A stretch of 64,000 bases of DNA from Vallitaleaceae bacterium (GTDB lineage: Bacteria; Bacillota; Clostridia; Lachnospirales; Vallitaleaceae): positions 21,992-85,991 of the forward strand of contig JANQFZ010000034.1 of NCBI GenBank assembly GCA_028277605.1, read 5' to 3'. The translations under genes and the position numbers were made by a program. How positions within the stretch are numbered: the stretch's first letter is position 1; each line of letters begins with the position of its first letter. Below the pieces are notes generated by a model. That model was given only the letters and a program-made list of their open reading frames with translations. It was not told where the DNA came from and searched no databases. Of the stretch, positions 7,675 to 18,258 are shown piece by piece.

Positions 7675-9357
7675 TTAGTAAAATACAATATAGTCCTTAA
7701 TTTGTGTGTACGCATGATGATGCCCATGTTCAGAGAAAAAATCATTAACCTCTCCCAACGAGGTAAAAGGCTGTTCTTGTCTATACTCTATGATACGATT
7801 AACCATAGACGAAGACAGCGTACTAGCTAAATGATTAAGCTCATCATAACTGGCTGTATTAATATTGGTATATATACTAATACGCTCCTTGTAAGGTTTA
7901 TAACTAAAATTAAAATCTCTATAATAGGTATAGTGATATTTATTGGTTGTGTATTTCTTTGCATCTATGCTCTCCATGTCTAGAACAGATACAACATAAG
8001 TTTTGCTGCTTAAATTGATGTTGACAAGCTTTGGAAGCTCAGATACCTTAGTATAAATATAAGGTTCGATATCATCATAATAAGCACCAACCAACTTTTT
8101 AATATCTTTCTTTTCTAAAAAAGGTCTTGTACTAATGACATTTTTTACAACAGTGTCTAAAGTACTATCACTAATATTTAACCCTCCAAAGATCGTCTTA
8201 AGCTCATACTCACCTGCTGTGTTGACATTGGTATAGATGGATAAATTATCTATATACTTCTTAATCTCTAAATCTTCGTCCGTTCCTTTTTCCAATTCCC
8301 CTAAGGTTTTAAACATATAATTCTTATCATCTCTTAATTTTAATAGATCATAGAGCTTATCGCTAGACATATTCGTAGCTACTTTGATTTGATTCTTTGT
8401 CGCTGTATTAATATTCGCTACTATACTATCTGGATCTATAAACTCTTTTACAGGTGTAGTGGCTATAAATCTTTCTATAGACTTAACATGCGTTTCATAT
8501 ATGTCTTCAACCTTTGTTAGATCTTCTGGTTTTTCAAACCAATGAAACAAACGATATTCCTTTATTTTCTCTGCTAGTTCTTCATTATTAGAATAATTAG
8601 AAAGCAAAGATACTAATTCGTTGATTCCAGCACTATTAATATCCGTTACAACACTTAGTTTAGATTCATTCTCATCAAACCATTCTTTATCTATCTCATC
8701 ACTAGCAAATTTTATTTCTTCAATGGTATTAAAGGAATTGTGTTCCCTATAATGAAAAATATCATAGGCTGTTAAACTGCTCAATCCTTCAAAATGATTC
8801 ATTAAATCCTCTACGGTTGCCACATTAATGTTAATCTTATTCGAGTTGCTTGTGAGCTCAGTATAATCCTTCCATAAACCAAACCTTTTTTGCTTGGCAT
8901 ATTCCTCGCTTTGTATTAAGTCTTTGTATTGATCGGCATTCTTGAATGCTTCGTCTATAGTAGCATACCCATACATTAACAACTCTTCACTAATGGATTG
9001 TGCCAGTGTATGATAAACATATCGATACTCCCAATCTTCTTGTTTTGGAAAAGAAGCAGCATTGTCATCCTTTAGTAGAAAAACTACTTTTCCAATCAAC
9101 TGATTATAGGTATAATCCATAGCCTCTTGAGATGCATTGGTTTTTACACCTATAAATCTTATAAGCTTAACTTCTTGAGCATCATTATGCGTTTCAATAA
9201 CTTTAATAGCTTCACCATCAATGACTTCAATAACCTTAGCCATAATTAAGTCTTCACTAATGATTAAAGGCTCAGCATTTATAGGAATTACGATCAAGTT
9301 AAACAAGAACGAAACTCTCAGGATTGCTAGTATTGCTTTACTAAATATGTTTTTCAT
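7675..9357 (-). CDS. Exported SNase-fold protein with tandem ComEA-like HhH repeats
   Basis: About 560 residues. The N-terminal segment is a hydrophobic signal or anchor. Residues about 40-170 follow a staphylococcal nuclease domain: KVIEVIDGEAIKV, LIRFIGV, then LMYGYATIDEAF and AKQKRFGLWKDY. The normal Asp and Glu of GIDTPE are replaced (GVKTNAS), so catalysis is doubtful. At least five helix-hairpin-helix units of the ComEA kind follow, each starting INxATxxEL-like: NINVATVEDL, DINSAGINEL, NINTATKNQI, NVNTAGEYEL and NINTASYDEL. The architecture suggests extracellular DNA binding or handling, perhaps in uptake. The start is uncertain: an ATG at 9357 or a GTG 12 bases upstream. Confidence 0.75.
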   Translation of the reverse strand: MKNIFSKAILAILRVSFLFNLIVIPINAEPLIISEDLIMAKVIEVIDGEAIKVIETHNDAQEVKLIRFIGVKTNASQEAMDYTYNQLIGKVVFLLKDDNAASFPKQEDWEYRYVYHTLAQSISEELLMYGYATIDEAFKNADQYKDLIQSEEYAKQKRFGLWKDYTELTSNSNKININVATVEDLMNHFEGLSSLTAYDIFHYREHNSFNTIEEIKFASDEIDKEWFDENESKLSVVTDINSAGINELVSLLSNYSNNEELAEKIKEYRLFHWFEKPEDLTKVEDIYETHVKSIERFIATTPVKEFIDPDSIVANINTATKNQIKVATNMSSDKLYDLLKLRDDKNYMFKTLGELEKGTDEDLEIKKYIDNLSIYTNVNTAGEYELKTIFGGLNISDSTLDTVVKNVISTRPFLEKKDIKKLVGAYYDDIEPYIYTKVSELPKLVNINLSSKTYVVSVLDMESIDAKKYTTNKYHYTYYRDFNFSYKPYKERISIYTNINTASYDELNHLASTLSSSMVNRIIEYRQEQPFTSLGEVNDFFSEHGHHHAYTQIKDYIVFY

Positions 9358-9456
9358 TTCATCACCCACACTTTCTTTTCAACCTAATAATGGTAGCTAC
9401 AAATAATATATCAATTGTTAAAGCAACATCTAATAAAAACTATAAGTTCAGAATAA

Positions 9457-9747
9457 TTATGGTAATTCAATCGTTGGTTTTTCTTTAGACGGCTTATATA
9501 AAACTATCTTTCTTCCTATTTGAGAAACAACATCTGAACGCGAACGCTCTGAGAGCATAGAACTGATTGCTTTAGGTTCATATAAGCAGTTTTTTAATAC
9601 ATTAATCTTAATAAGTTCCCTTGCTTCTAAAGCATCTGAAATAGCCTTAGTAATCTCAGGCGTTACACCAGACTTCCCAATTTGAAAAATGGGATCCATT
9701 GTATTTGAGAGCTTTCTCAAATAAGCTCTTTGTTTGCTTGTTATCAT
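9457..9747 (-). CDS. yhbY: YhbY family RNA-binding protein
   Basis: 96 residues covering one CRM domain: TSKQRAYLRKLSNTMDPIFQIGKSGVTPEITKAISDALEARELIKINVLKNC, with the GxxG-like loop, then IGRKIVLYK. Such proteins associate with pre-50S ribosomal particles. Position just after obg, another 50S assembly factor, is the standard Firmicute arrangement. Confidence 0.93.
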   Translation of the reverse strand: MITSKQRAYLRKLSNTMDPIFQIGKSGVTPEITKAISDALEARELIKINVLKNCLYEPKAISSMLSERSRSDVVSQIGRKIVLYKPSKEKPTIELP

Positions 9748-9803
9748 TTTACATCAACCTTACCTTTCTAGTAAATGATTCAATAGACTCTTATTCTCTT
9801 TTA

Positions 9804-11096
<1,293 letters not shown>

Positions 11097-11307
11097 CTAA
11101 ACTATATCTTACATTTATTATAAATGGACAGTGTCTGGAATATACACTTTTAGTAATGGAATAAATTAACTGATCATTAATTATTATAGACTATTTTAGG
11201 GTATATGTATAGCTGAACAATCCATAACATTAAGAAGAATGGTATTAAAGATTTAATCATAGCATATTCCTAAGTTATGGAATACTACCTATATCATTAA
11301 TACCATA

Positions 11308-11332
11308 ACAAAAGGGCCTTAATGGCCCTTAT
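11308..11332 (-). terminator. Terminator after rpmA
   Basis: Perfect AAGGGCC/GGCCCTT stem with a five-base loop, followed on the minus strand by TTTTGTTA. It separates the rplU-prp-rpmA transcript from obg, so obg probably also has its own promoter in the 240 bases between. Confidence 0.75.
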
Positions 11333-11345
11333 AGTTTTTTATCAA

Positions 11346-11630
11346 TTATTGAGCTTTTGGATAAACAGAGACTTGTTTTTTGTCTCTTCCTTTTCTTTCA
11401 AATCTAACAACACCATCTACTAAAGCAAATAATGTATCATCTCCACCTCTGCCTACGTTATTACCTGGGTGAATTCTAGTTCCACGCTGTCTATATAAAA
11501 TATTTCCTGCTTTAACAAATTGTCCATCTGCTCTTTTGGCACCTAATCTTTTTGATTCGGAGTCCCTACCATTTTTAGTAGAACCAACTCCTTTTTTATG
11601 AGCAAAGAATTGTAGGTTCATTCTTAACAT
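11346..11630 (-). CDS. rpmA: 50S ribosomal protein L27 with Prp-cleaved leader
   Basis: 94 residues. The first nine (MLRMNLQFF) before [21 protein letters not shown] are the Firmicute-type extension that must be cut off to expose the functional N-terminus reaching the peptidyl-transferase centre. The protease gene prp is the next gene upstream, four bases away. Confidence 0.97.
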   Translation of the reverse strand: MLRMNLQFFAHKKGVGSTKNGRDSESKRLGAKRADGQFVKAGNILYRQRGTRIHPGNNVGRGGDDTLFALVDGVVRFERKGRDKKQVSVYPKAQ

Positions 11631-11633
11631 TTC

Positions 11634-11966
11634 CTACACCTCCTTATATGAAACGTTGAGATACTTTGAACCGTATGTTTTACAAATATCTAAAAGCCCT
11701 AGCTCTAAGGCATTTAATAACACTCTGGTTTGTTCACTGATGTGATTGGTAAGTTTAAAAAAGATAGTACCTGTCTTTTCATCCTGATCAACAATACATT
11801 CATCCTTACCAAATTTCTCAATGGCATTAATTGTATTAATGACAAGAACCGATGTAGAAGCACAGATAATGTCATATCCTTTATCAGCATAATCCGCATG
11901 ACCTTTTAACTCAAAACCAACAATGAACTTTTCTTTATTCTTAAATATACAACATTCTATCATCAT
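11634..11966 (-). CDS. prp: Ribosomal-processing cysteine protease Prp
   Basis: 110 residues with the catalytic His and Cys in GHADYADKGYDIICASTSVL. The family (formerly YsxB) removes the L27 leader, and this gene lies between rplU and rpmA as usual. Two adjacent ATG codons exist; either may start translation. Confidence 0.93.
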   Translation of the reverse strand: MMIECCIFKNKEKFIVGFELKGHADYADKGYDIICASTSVLVINTINAIEKFGKDECIVDQDEKTGTIFFKLTNHISEQTRVLLNALELGLLDICKTYGSKYLNVSYKEV

Positions 11967-11969
11967 TTC

Positions 11970-12281
11970 TTACGCATTAATTTTTTCTATTTTAATTTTT
12001 GTAAAAGGCTGTCTATGCCCTTTTTTCTTGGAATAGCCTTTTTTTGGCTTATATTTGAATACAACAATCTTTTTGTTTTTTCCTTCTTCTTCAACGGTTG
12101 CAGTAACAGTTGCGTTCTTTACGTAGGGTTTACCAACGGTTAAATCACCGTCTTTAGATACCATTAAAACATTATCAAAAGTTACAGATTCACCTACTGC
12201 TGCTCCTAACTTTTCAACTTTAACGACATCACCTTCAGCTACTTTATACTGCTTACCACCTGTTGCAATAACTGCGTACAT
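11970..12281 (-). CDS. rplU: 50S ribosomal protein L21
   Basis: About 103 residues: [18 protein letters not shown] at the start, and [16 protein letters not shown] at the end. I place the start at the ATG at 12279-12281, preceded by AAGGAGGTG; a GTG nine bases upstream lies inside that ribosome site and is not credible as a start. Confidence 0.96.
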   Translation of the reverse strand: MYAVIATGGKQYKVAEGDVVKVEKLGAAVGESVTFDNVLMVSKDGDLTVGKPYVKNATVTATVEEEGKNKKIVVFKYKPKKGYSKKKGHRQPFTKIKIEKINA

Positions 12282-12294
12282 CTTTGGCACCTCC

Positions 12295-12362
12295 TTATCT
12301 CAAGACTCGCCGAATTTGGTGTCCACTAGGCTCTTAATACCTCTTCGAGCGGTATACCACTA
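12295..12362 (-). ncRNA. L21 leader (autoregulatory 5' UTR of rplU)
   Basis: Between promoter and ribosome site the minus strand has ATACC-GCTCGAAGA-GGTAT, a hairpin, then GAGCC...GACACCAAATTCGGCGAGTC, a second imperfect stem. This looks like the ribosomal protein L21 leader family (Rfam) known upstream of rplU in Firmicutes, which is thought to bind L21 and repress the operon. The assignment is from memory of the motif and needs a covariance-model search. Confidence 0.65.
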
Positions 12363-12366
12363 AACA

Positions 12367-12395
12367 AATTTATCATACCCCTATGCATTTGTCAA
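12367..12395 (-). promoter_or_regulatory. SigA-type promoter of rplU operon
   Basis: TTGACA (12390-12395, minus) and TAAATT (12367-12372) are separated by exactly 17 bases, just upstream of the L21 leader. Confidence 0.75.
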
Positions 12396-12403
12396 GGTAA
12401 AGT

Positions 12404-15400
12404 TTATTTTAACCACCCTTGATTCATAACATAACCACCTATATCGCCACCTTCTGGTCCCATCTCTATTATCCAATCTGCTTGTTTTATGAGTAGAGGA
12501 TGGTGTTCTATGACTATAACCGTCGCCCCTTTATAGGTAAGCTCCTGCAAAATTTGAATCAATTTTTTAACGTCTTCATCATGTAACCCTGTTGTGGGCT
12601 CATCCAAGATATATAAAATATCCTTTGTTTTTTCTGAACATAATTCTTTTGCAAGCTTAATTCTCTGTGCTTCACCACCAGATAGAGTTGCAGCACTTTG
12701 ACCCAGCCTAAGATAGCCAATACCTACTTTGTCCAGCATATCAAGTATAGAGAATATTTTTTTTTCATCTTTAAAGATCTTTTTTACCTCTTGGATTTCA
12801 AGATTTAGTAAATCAGATATGGTATAACCTTTATAGGTGACTTCTAGAATCTTATCCTTATACCTTTTACCATTGCATTTGGTGCATGTGGTATATATAT
12901 CAGGCATGAAATGCATAGGAACTGCTATTTGCCCCATGCCCTTACACTCAGGACACTGACCCTTTTTACTATTAAAGCTAAAATGTTCCTTTGTTAATTT
13001 TTTCTTCTTTGCTTCTTCAAGGTTAGCATAAAAAGCTCTTATTAAGTCAAAGACTCCTGTGTAAGTTGCAGGATTAGATCTAGGTGTCTTACCAATTGCC
13101 TTTTGACTAACAAAGTAAATTTCTTTTAGCTTTTCTGTACCCTTTAAACTACTGTAATCCCCCATACTATCCGTTTTTTTGCCAAGCGCCTTTAAAACAG
13201 CAGGATATAGTGTCTTAGAAATTAAACTACTCTTACCAGAGCCACTGACACCAATGACACAGGTTAACTTTGAGAATGGGATTATGATGTCATTTTTTTT
13301 CAGATTATTAGTAGCTGCACCTTTTAACAGCAATGCTTTGTCCTTATCTATAGATTTGTCGTTGGTTTCAAAACTAAAGCTATCTGTCATTCTTTTATCT
13401 AATTCATGTTGATGAGCTGCCTGTGCCACTTCTGCACGTATTAATTCCCCACCATACTTCCCAGCTTTTGGACCTATTTCTACAATATAATCAGCCATAT
13501 CTAAAAATGCTTGTTTATGTTCTACCATAATTACCGTGTTCTTGAGTTTCTTTAGATCTCGTATGGTTTCTATCAGAAACTGATAATCTTTAGGATGAAG
13601 TCCCTTTGACGGCTCGTCCATAATGTATAGAATATTGGTTAAGCCCGAACCAAACTGCGTTGCTATCTTTAACCTCTGGGCTTCGCCACCAGATAAAGAA
13701 GGCACACTTCTACCTAAGCTCAAGTAACTCAGTCCAACCTGTTCCATCTTCTTTAATTGATACAAAAGCTTGATAAATATAGGTTTCGATTTTTTCTTGT
13801 TAGCATCAGATAAATCATAGTAAGTTCTATGACACCAATCATTTAGGTTCGTGATGGACATAGATGCCGCTTCAGGAAATCTTGTATCACCAATTCTGAC
13901 TAATCTTCCTTCTTCCTTTAAACGTTCTCCATGACAATGACTACATTTCTTTTTTACAATATAGCGTTCCAAGTGTTTTATAGATTTATCTCCATTATCA
14001 TCTCTTAAAAGACGGTACATGGCATTGACCACGCCTTCAACCGGTCTTGATATTGTCCCCTTTCTACCATTGGTATTCTCATAACTAAGACTAACGACTC
14101 TACCTTGTGTTCCATAGAATAGCTGCTTTTTAAATGCATCGGATAGCTCCTTAAAAGGCACTTCTAGATCCTCATTGATATCTGCTGCTAATGCCAGCAC
14201 CTCACCCTTCATCCAATTAGCATTTGGCTTTTCTCTATGCTTTCTTAAATTCCCACACCAAGCAGAAGCTCCATCTAATATCGATTTTTCAGGGTCACTC
14301 ACAATAAGATCTACATCAATTTGCATCTCTTCTCCCAATCCTTTACAAACAGGACACATAGAATCTGGATGGTTATTACTGAACACACTTGGTGTCAGTG
14401 GAAAAAAGATGAATCCACAATGACTGCAAACATTATTGTCTTTATCCGTTATAGGCGTATGACAATGAGGACATATCCTTTCACCAATCGTTGTATATAG
14501 TAATTTTAGATAATCTCCTGTTCTAGAAACTGAACCAACGGTTGATCTAGGATTCAGACCTAAATTTCTCTGTTCTATAGCAATAGCAGGCTGCAAGCCA
14601 GTAATTCTCTCAACCTCAGAATCATTTAAATCGTAGCCTAAATTAGTGGAAACGAGATCCATAAATTGCTTTTGGCTTTCACTAAAAATGGTGTCAAAGG
14701 CTAGACTAGATTTTCCACTTCCACTCACACCTGTAATAACTGTTATTTTCTCTTTTGGAATTTTCACTGATATGTCTTTAAGGTTGTGAATGGTAGCATG
14801 CTCTACTGTAATCACATCGGTATCAATCTTTTCAAGGATCTGGGTATCTGGCTCCAGCTCCTGAACATACATCTTCTTTTCATCAGTCGTACTTTTTATT
14901 CTAGAATCTATAATGTTTACATTTGGTTCTTTTTCATTAAATACCTTATAGTTTGTCCAATCTTCTACCCACCTGGGAACTTTAACTTCATCAAAAATAG
15001 GAACGTCAAGGTAAGGCATGATTTGTAATATCCTTGAATGTTCAAATCCATCAAAACCACTCACTTGAATATTATAATTATAAGGATCGACCGCTTCTAC
15101 TTTAACCACTGTAGATGCTATAGGATTAGGTCTTACTGGTGAACGCGTAGCAAAAATACCACATCTAGGGGCATTGCCATAGGGCGGCTGACACATGCGG
15201 TTCTTGCGAAATTCTTTTTTATCCATTCTATCGAACCACCATAAAACTCTAATATAGTCACCATTTTCTATTTTATCAAGTGTTGCTTGTATCTCATTAG
15301 CTTGAAGACTTTCAGATAGTCGAAACTGAATGACACCATTTTTCTGAATCAATAGATACTCACCAATAGGTGTACCCTGAAAAGGTATAACTACCCTCTC

Positions 15401-15712
15401 TTGCTGCTTTGGCTTTTGTTTGACCTTTTCTTCACAAGGGAAATAAGGTTTAATGTCTATGATTTCACCTTTCAAATCGCTTTCATCAACCATTATCAAG
15501 CCTCTTTTTTCCTGTACCTCATGAATTTTTACTCCATAGCACATCAATTCGTTAGTACTCTTGGTAAAAATTATGCAGTGACTGAAATGTCCTAAGTTGA
15601 CTAAAGCCTTCTCATATCCCTTTTTTAAGGTTATTAACGTTAATGTATTATTATCATCTCCTCTGATTATGCTCTCATATGTTCCAATAGACTCAAAGTG
15701 TAATATTTTCAT
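12404..15712 (-). CDS. TrmO-like/TrmO/UvrA-like ATPase fusion protein
   Basis: 1,102 residues. Residues 1-100 resemble a degenerate TrmO half (LVNLGHFSHCIIF, DIKPYFPCEE). Residues about 110-255 form a second TrmO (TsaA-like) domain with the hallmark CGIFATRSPVRPNPIAST, the S-adenosylmethionine site of the tRNA t6A methyltransferase. From about 300 on it is UvrA-like. The first Walker A is GVSGSGKSSLAFD, with signatures SLSGGEAQR and TLSGGEAQR, MDEPSKGLHP and LDEPTTGLHD, a second Walker A GVSGSGKSSLISK, and zinc-finger CxxC pairs (CPHC/CSHC, CPVC, CSHC, CPEC/CTKC). The stretch after the first CPHC finger goes straight to a second finger, so the UvrB-binding insertion of true UvrA appears absent. 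It more resembles UvrA2/drug-resistance-type proteins. The role of the fusion is unknown. Confidence 0.85.
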   Translation of the reverse strand: MKILHFESIGTYESIIRGDDNNTLTLITLKKGYEKALVNLGHFSHCIIFTKSTNELMCYGVKIHEVQEKRGLIMVDESDLKGEIIDIKPYFPCEEKVKQKPKQQERVVIPFQGTPIGEYLLIQKNGVIQFRLSESLQANEIQATLDKIENGDYIRVLWWFDRMDKKEFRKNRMCQPPYGNAPRCGIFATRSPVRPNPIASTVVKVEAVDPYNYNIQVSGFDGFEHSRILQIMPYLDVPIFDEVKVPRWVEDWTNYKVFNEKEPNVNIIDSRIKSTTDEKKMYVQELEPDTQILEKIDTDVITVEHATIHNLKDISVKIPKEKITVITGVSGSGKSSLAFDTIFSESQKQFMDLVSTNLGYDLNDSEVERITGLQPAIAIEQRNLGLNPRSTVGSVSRTGDYLKLLYTTIGERICPHCHTPITDKDNNVCSHCGFIFFPLTPSVFSNNHPDSMCPVCKGLGEEMQIDVDLIVSDPEKSILDGASAWCGNLRKHREKPNANWMKGEVLALAADINEDLEVPFKELSDAFKKQLFYGTQGRVVSLSYENTNGRKGTISRPVEGVVNAMYRLLRDDNGDKSIKHLERYIVKKKCSHCHGERLKEEGRLVRIGDTRFPEAASMSITNLNDWCHRTYYDLSDANKKKSKPIFIKLLYQLKKMEQVGLSYLSLGRSVPSLSGGEAQRLKIATQFGSGLTNILYIMDEPSKGLHPKDYQFLIETIRDLKKLKNTVIMVEHKQAFLDMADYIVEIGPKAGKYGGELIRAEVAQAAHQHELDKRMTDSFSFETNDKSIDKDKALLLKGAATNNLKKNDIIIPFSKLTCVIGVSGSGKSSLISKTLYPAVLKALGKKTDSMGDYSSLKGTEKLKEIYFVSQKAIGKTPRSNPATYTGVFDLIRAFYANLEEAKKKKLTKEHFSFNSKKGQCPECKGMGQIAVPMHFMPDIYTTCTKCNGKRYKDKILEVTYKGYTISDLLNLEIQEVKKIFKDEKKIFSILDMLDKVGIGYLRLGQSAATLSGGEAQRIKLAKELCSEKTKDILYILDEPTTGLHDEDVKKLIQILQELTYKGATVIVIEHHPLLIKQADWIIEMGPEGGDIGGYVMNQGWLK

Positions 15713-15830
15713 AACGCCCTCCTATTTTCTACTCTTTACCTTGCTTTAGATCACACTGATCTTTCATGATAAATCCCATCCTTGGAGTGAGTGTTGAAAT
15801 TCAATGGTAATTCCTATAGGTTTAGTATAC

Positions 15831-15998
15831 CTATTTTTTGTATCTAACACTTTTCCATTCATGCTCATTTGTTTTTTCATTTATTGGTACAAATAATACA
15901 TTAAAAGGTATTATGATTCTATATTCACTTGTATTTATACTAAATTTAGTTTTAAAGCTTTTTGCAAAGGAGGCATTGATTGACCAATCATATTTGAA
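15831..15998 (-). pseudogene. Remnant of an AraC-type helix-turn-helix
   Basis: Minus-strand reading gives YDWSINASFAKSFKTKFSINTSEYR, the second helix-turn-helix of AraC regulators, followed by a random tail and a stop at 15831. It is close to the intact AraC protein at 18259-19179 (QASFAKAFKTKFGINASRYR), also at DNA level, and so is probably a decayed duplicate. A stop codon lies just upstream, so it is not translated as a regulator. Confidence 0.6.
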
Positions 15999-16087
15999 GT
16001 TATCTCATATTTGGATTTAATTTAAGATTTAAGATGAGAAAAATAGAAGAGAGTATAAATAGATTTATTTTACGATGGATAATTCAA

Positions 16088-16975
16088 TTAATCATTAAAA
16101 AAACTTAATTGTATCCCCGCCTGCTTGTCCTCAAAAGTATTGATATAGTTAAAAAGTTTATAGCTATCACATACAATTTTATGTTTATGACATTCCTCTC
16201 TTAGTATATTTTTTAATTGTTTATTATTGCTTGAAGTTACTTCATAAGCATTTCCATACGTTTTTATATATTTATCTTTTATGCCCGGGAAATGTTTATC
16301 CAACTTCTTATAAAAGTACTGTCTATTGCCATCTCTAAGTGTCATACTAACATTAAAAAAAATAATACCATATACGGATGAATGAATACAATAATCCAAT
16401 AGTCCTCTGATATTTTCTTCTGTATCATTAATAAATGGCAGGATTGGTGTTAACCATACAATAGTTGGTATGCCTTCATCATGTAGAATTTTCAATACTT
16501 CTGCTCTACGTTTTGTGGAGCATACATTGGGCTCTATTATCTTACATAGCTTTTCATCAGTTGTTGTTAAAGTCATCTGAACAACACATTTTGATTTTTT
16601 ATTGATACTTTTTAACAGATCCAAGTCTCTTAATACCCTATCAGACTTTGTGTGAATTGAAACTCCAAAGCCGTAATGATCAATTATCTCTAGGCATTTT
16701 CTTGTATTCTTAAGTTGTTTTTCTAAATGAAGATAGGGATCACTAATACCACCAGTACTAATCATACACTTCTTTTTCTTACTTCTAAGGCTATTCTTCA
16801 ATAATTCTACAGCATTAGATTTCACTTCAATATCTTCGAACTTATGCTTCAACTGATAGCAGGTACTCCTTGCATCACAATAAATACACCCATGTGAACA
16901 TCCTCTGTATATGTTCATTCGATTTTGTGAAGATAATATTGATTTGACCTTTACTTCATGCATATTTTTCTCCAA
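16088..16975 (-). CDS. SPL-family radical SAM protein
   Basis: 295 residues. The iron-sulfur motif CxxxCxxC is present as CSHGCIYC near residue 25, preceded by NIYRGC and followed by GGISDPYLHLEKQLKNTRKCL and VSIHTKSDRVLRDLDLL, which mark the SPL/Rv2578c-like radical SAM group. These proteins are related to spore photoproduct lyase, but most are uncharacterised. A C-terminal segment after 250 is variable. It sits next to the TrmO-UvrA protein, perhaps by chance. Substrate unknown. Confidence 0.85.
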   Translation of the reverse strand: MEKNMHEVKVKSILSSQNRMNIYRGCSHGCIYCDARSTCYQLKHKFEDIEVKSNAVELLKNSLRSKKKKCMISTGGISDPYLHLEKQLKNTRKCLEIIDHYGFGVSIHTKSDRVLRDLDLLKSINKKSKCVVQMTLTTTDEKLCKIIEPNVCSTKRRAEVLKILHDEGIPTIVWLTPILPFINDTEENIRGLLDYCIHSSVYGIIFFNVSMTLRDGNRQYFYKKLDKHFPGIKDKYIKTYGNAYEVTSSNNKQLKNILREECHKHKIVCDSYKLFNYINTFEDKQAGIQLSFFND

Positions 16976-17073
16976 TTATCATTAGACTCATTATATTTTA
17001 TCTTATGGCATCAGTTATCCCCCTCCAAAATTGTAATTACAAGATATGGAAGGGGTTGAAAACTTTGATTGAT

Positions 17074-17583
17074 TTATTTATTTCTTTTCCATTTACGAAT
17101 TTTAGTTCTAAATGACTTAAATGGTGCAACTGTATTAATATGAATCCATTTATAAATAGGCCAGTTAGATGGTGTAGAAGAAGACCATTTCCGTCCTCCA
17201 GGATTAAACAATTCTTCATCTGTATAGGATTCTATCAATTCAAATATTCGATCCACATACTTTTTGAAACTAATAATTAAGTCACTAATGGAATCATCTT
17301 CATATTTTTCATAAAAGCTCTTGTATAACCCTCCTAGATTATTCCATTTGTATCCAGGTGACGGTGTAATGACTTTGTTTCCTTTTTGTTCTTCACTTTC
17401 CCAATGTAATATTAAATCTATCCAACCTAACTGATATGCAATCATTTGAGATGGAGTCCTATCAACACTATCTACCATTACATCCTTATCCTCATTATTA
17501 ATAGCATCGAACTCACCTACAAATAATTTAGCGGTTTTCTCAATTTCATTTTTTAATTCTTCTTTACTTGTATACACTTTCAT
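17074..17583 (-). CDS. ClbS/DfsB family protein
   Basis: 169 residues matching DUF1706, now ClbS/DfsB: KEELKNEIEKTAKLFVGEF, DRTPSQMIAYQLGWIDLILHWE, TPSPGYKWNNLGGLYKSFY, GRKWSSSTPSNWPIYKWIHINTVAPFKSFRTKIRKW. The fold is a four-helix DinB-like bundle. The founding member ClbS hydrolyses the colibactin cyclopropane and protects its producer; most relatives are uncharacterised, and the one here need not be a resistance protein. ATG start with a weak ribosome site. Confidence 0.88.
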   Translation of the reverse strand: MKVYTSKEELKNEIEKTAKLFVGEFDAINNEDKDVMVDSVDRTPSQMIAYQLGWIDLILHWESEEQKGNKVITPSPGYKWNNLGGLYKSFYEKYEDDSISDLIISFKKYVDRIFELIESYTDEELFNPGGRKWSSSTPSNWPIYKWIHINTVAPFKSFRTKIRKWKRNK

Positions 17584-17677
17584 ATTATCACCTCATTTAT
17601 ATTTTGCACAGAGCAACCATTTAATACAAAATCAATTTTACATTATAAGTGCATAATCTGACCCTATCAATAGTATT

Positions 17678-18133
17678 CTAATTGATGGAAATATATAGTT
17701 CTATCGTCTGATTGTTCATATCTTTACTATCATTATGGTACACTTCAAAATCATCCGTGTACCTACGGTCTAAATTCATTGTCCATATCTCTTGCCATGC
17801 TTTCGACACTGATTCTACCATATCACCTTTAATCGTAAACTTTGCATATTTTCCACTACCTATTGTCCTTGTTTCAAGGTCAGAATTGTCGCTCTTAGAA
17901 ACCTCTGTACAACACATAAATCTATAAGGCTTAGTAGCATCACTTTCATAGTCCGTATAAAGACCAATTCCTCTATTTGTCGTTTTGTTTTTAATGCTAT
18001 TAAAAATCCCATCATTAATAAAACGTTGCCACACAACTCCAATATCTTTCATAGATTGACCATTTTCATTAGTTGTCATGATTGACTTACCTACAACTAT
18101 TTTTTCATTAAGTGTTATAACTTCATAATTCAT
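17678..18133 (-). CDS. GyrI-like small-molecule-binding protein
   Basis: The start is placed at the ATG at 18131-18133, nine bases after GAGGAG; the frame extends further but without a ribosome site. About 151 residues starting MNYEVITLNEKIVVGKSIMTTNENG, then VVWQRFINDGIFNSI, GIGLYTDYESD, YRFMCCTEVSK, GSGKYAKFTIKGDM and DDFEVYHND. This is the stand-alone effector-binding (GyrI/AraC_E_bind) domain. Such proteins bind hydrophobic small molecules or act as hydrolases. The neighbouring AraC regulator has the same domain fused, so the two may respond to similar ligands. Confidence 0.8.
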   Translation of the reverse strand: MNYEVITLNEKIVVGKSIMTTNENGQSMKDIGVVWQRFINDGIFNSIKNKTTNRGIGLYTDYESDATKPYRFMCCTEVSKSDNSDLETRTIGSGKYAKFTIKGDMVESVSKAWQEIWTMNLDRRYTDDFEVYHNDSKDMNNQTIELYISIN

Positions 18134-18258
18134 ACATGTCATCTCCTCTAACAATATATCTTTATTATAAGAGAAGTAATATGACAACAGCATGTCATAT
18201 TTATTAAGTCCATTAGTACATGTTTTTTCTCTTTCACAATTATCTAGGCATCGTTGAT

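Noticed and set aside
9221..9406. Plus-strand 61-codon frame over the signal peptide of the HhH protein
   Set aside because: It is a mirror of the hydrophobic signal sequence, with no ribosome site.
15838..16020. Plus-strand 60-codon frame rich in Phe, Leu and Ile
   Set aside because: The opposite strand carries a recognisable AraC remnant, and the plus frame has no ribosome site.
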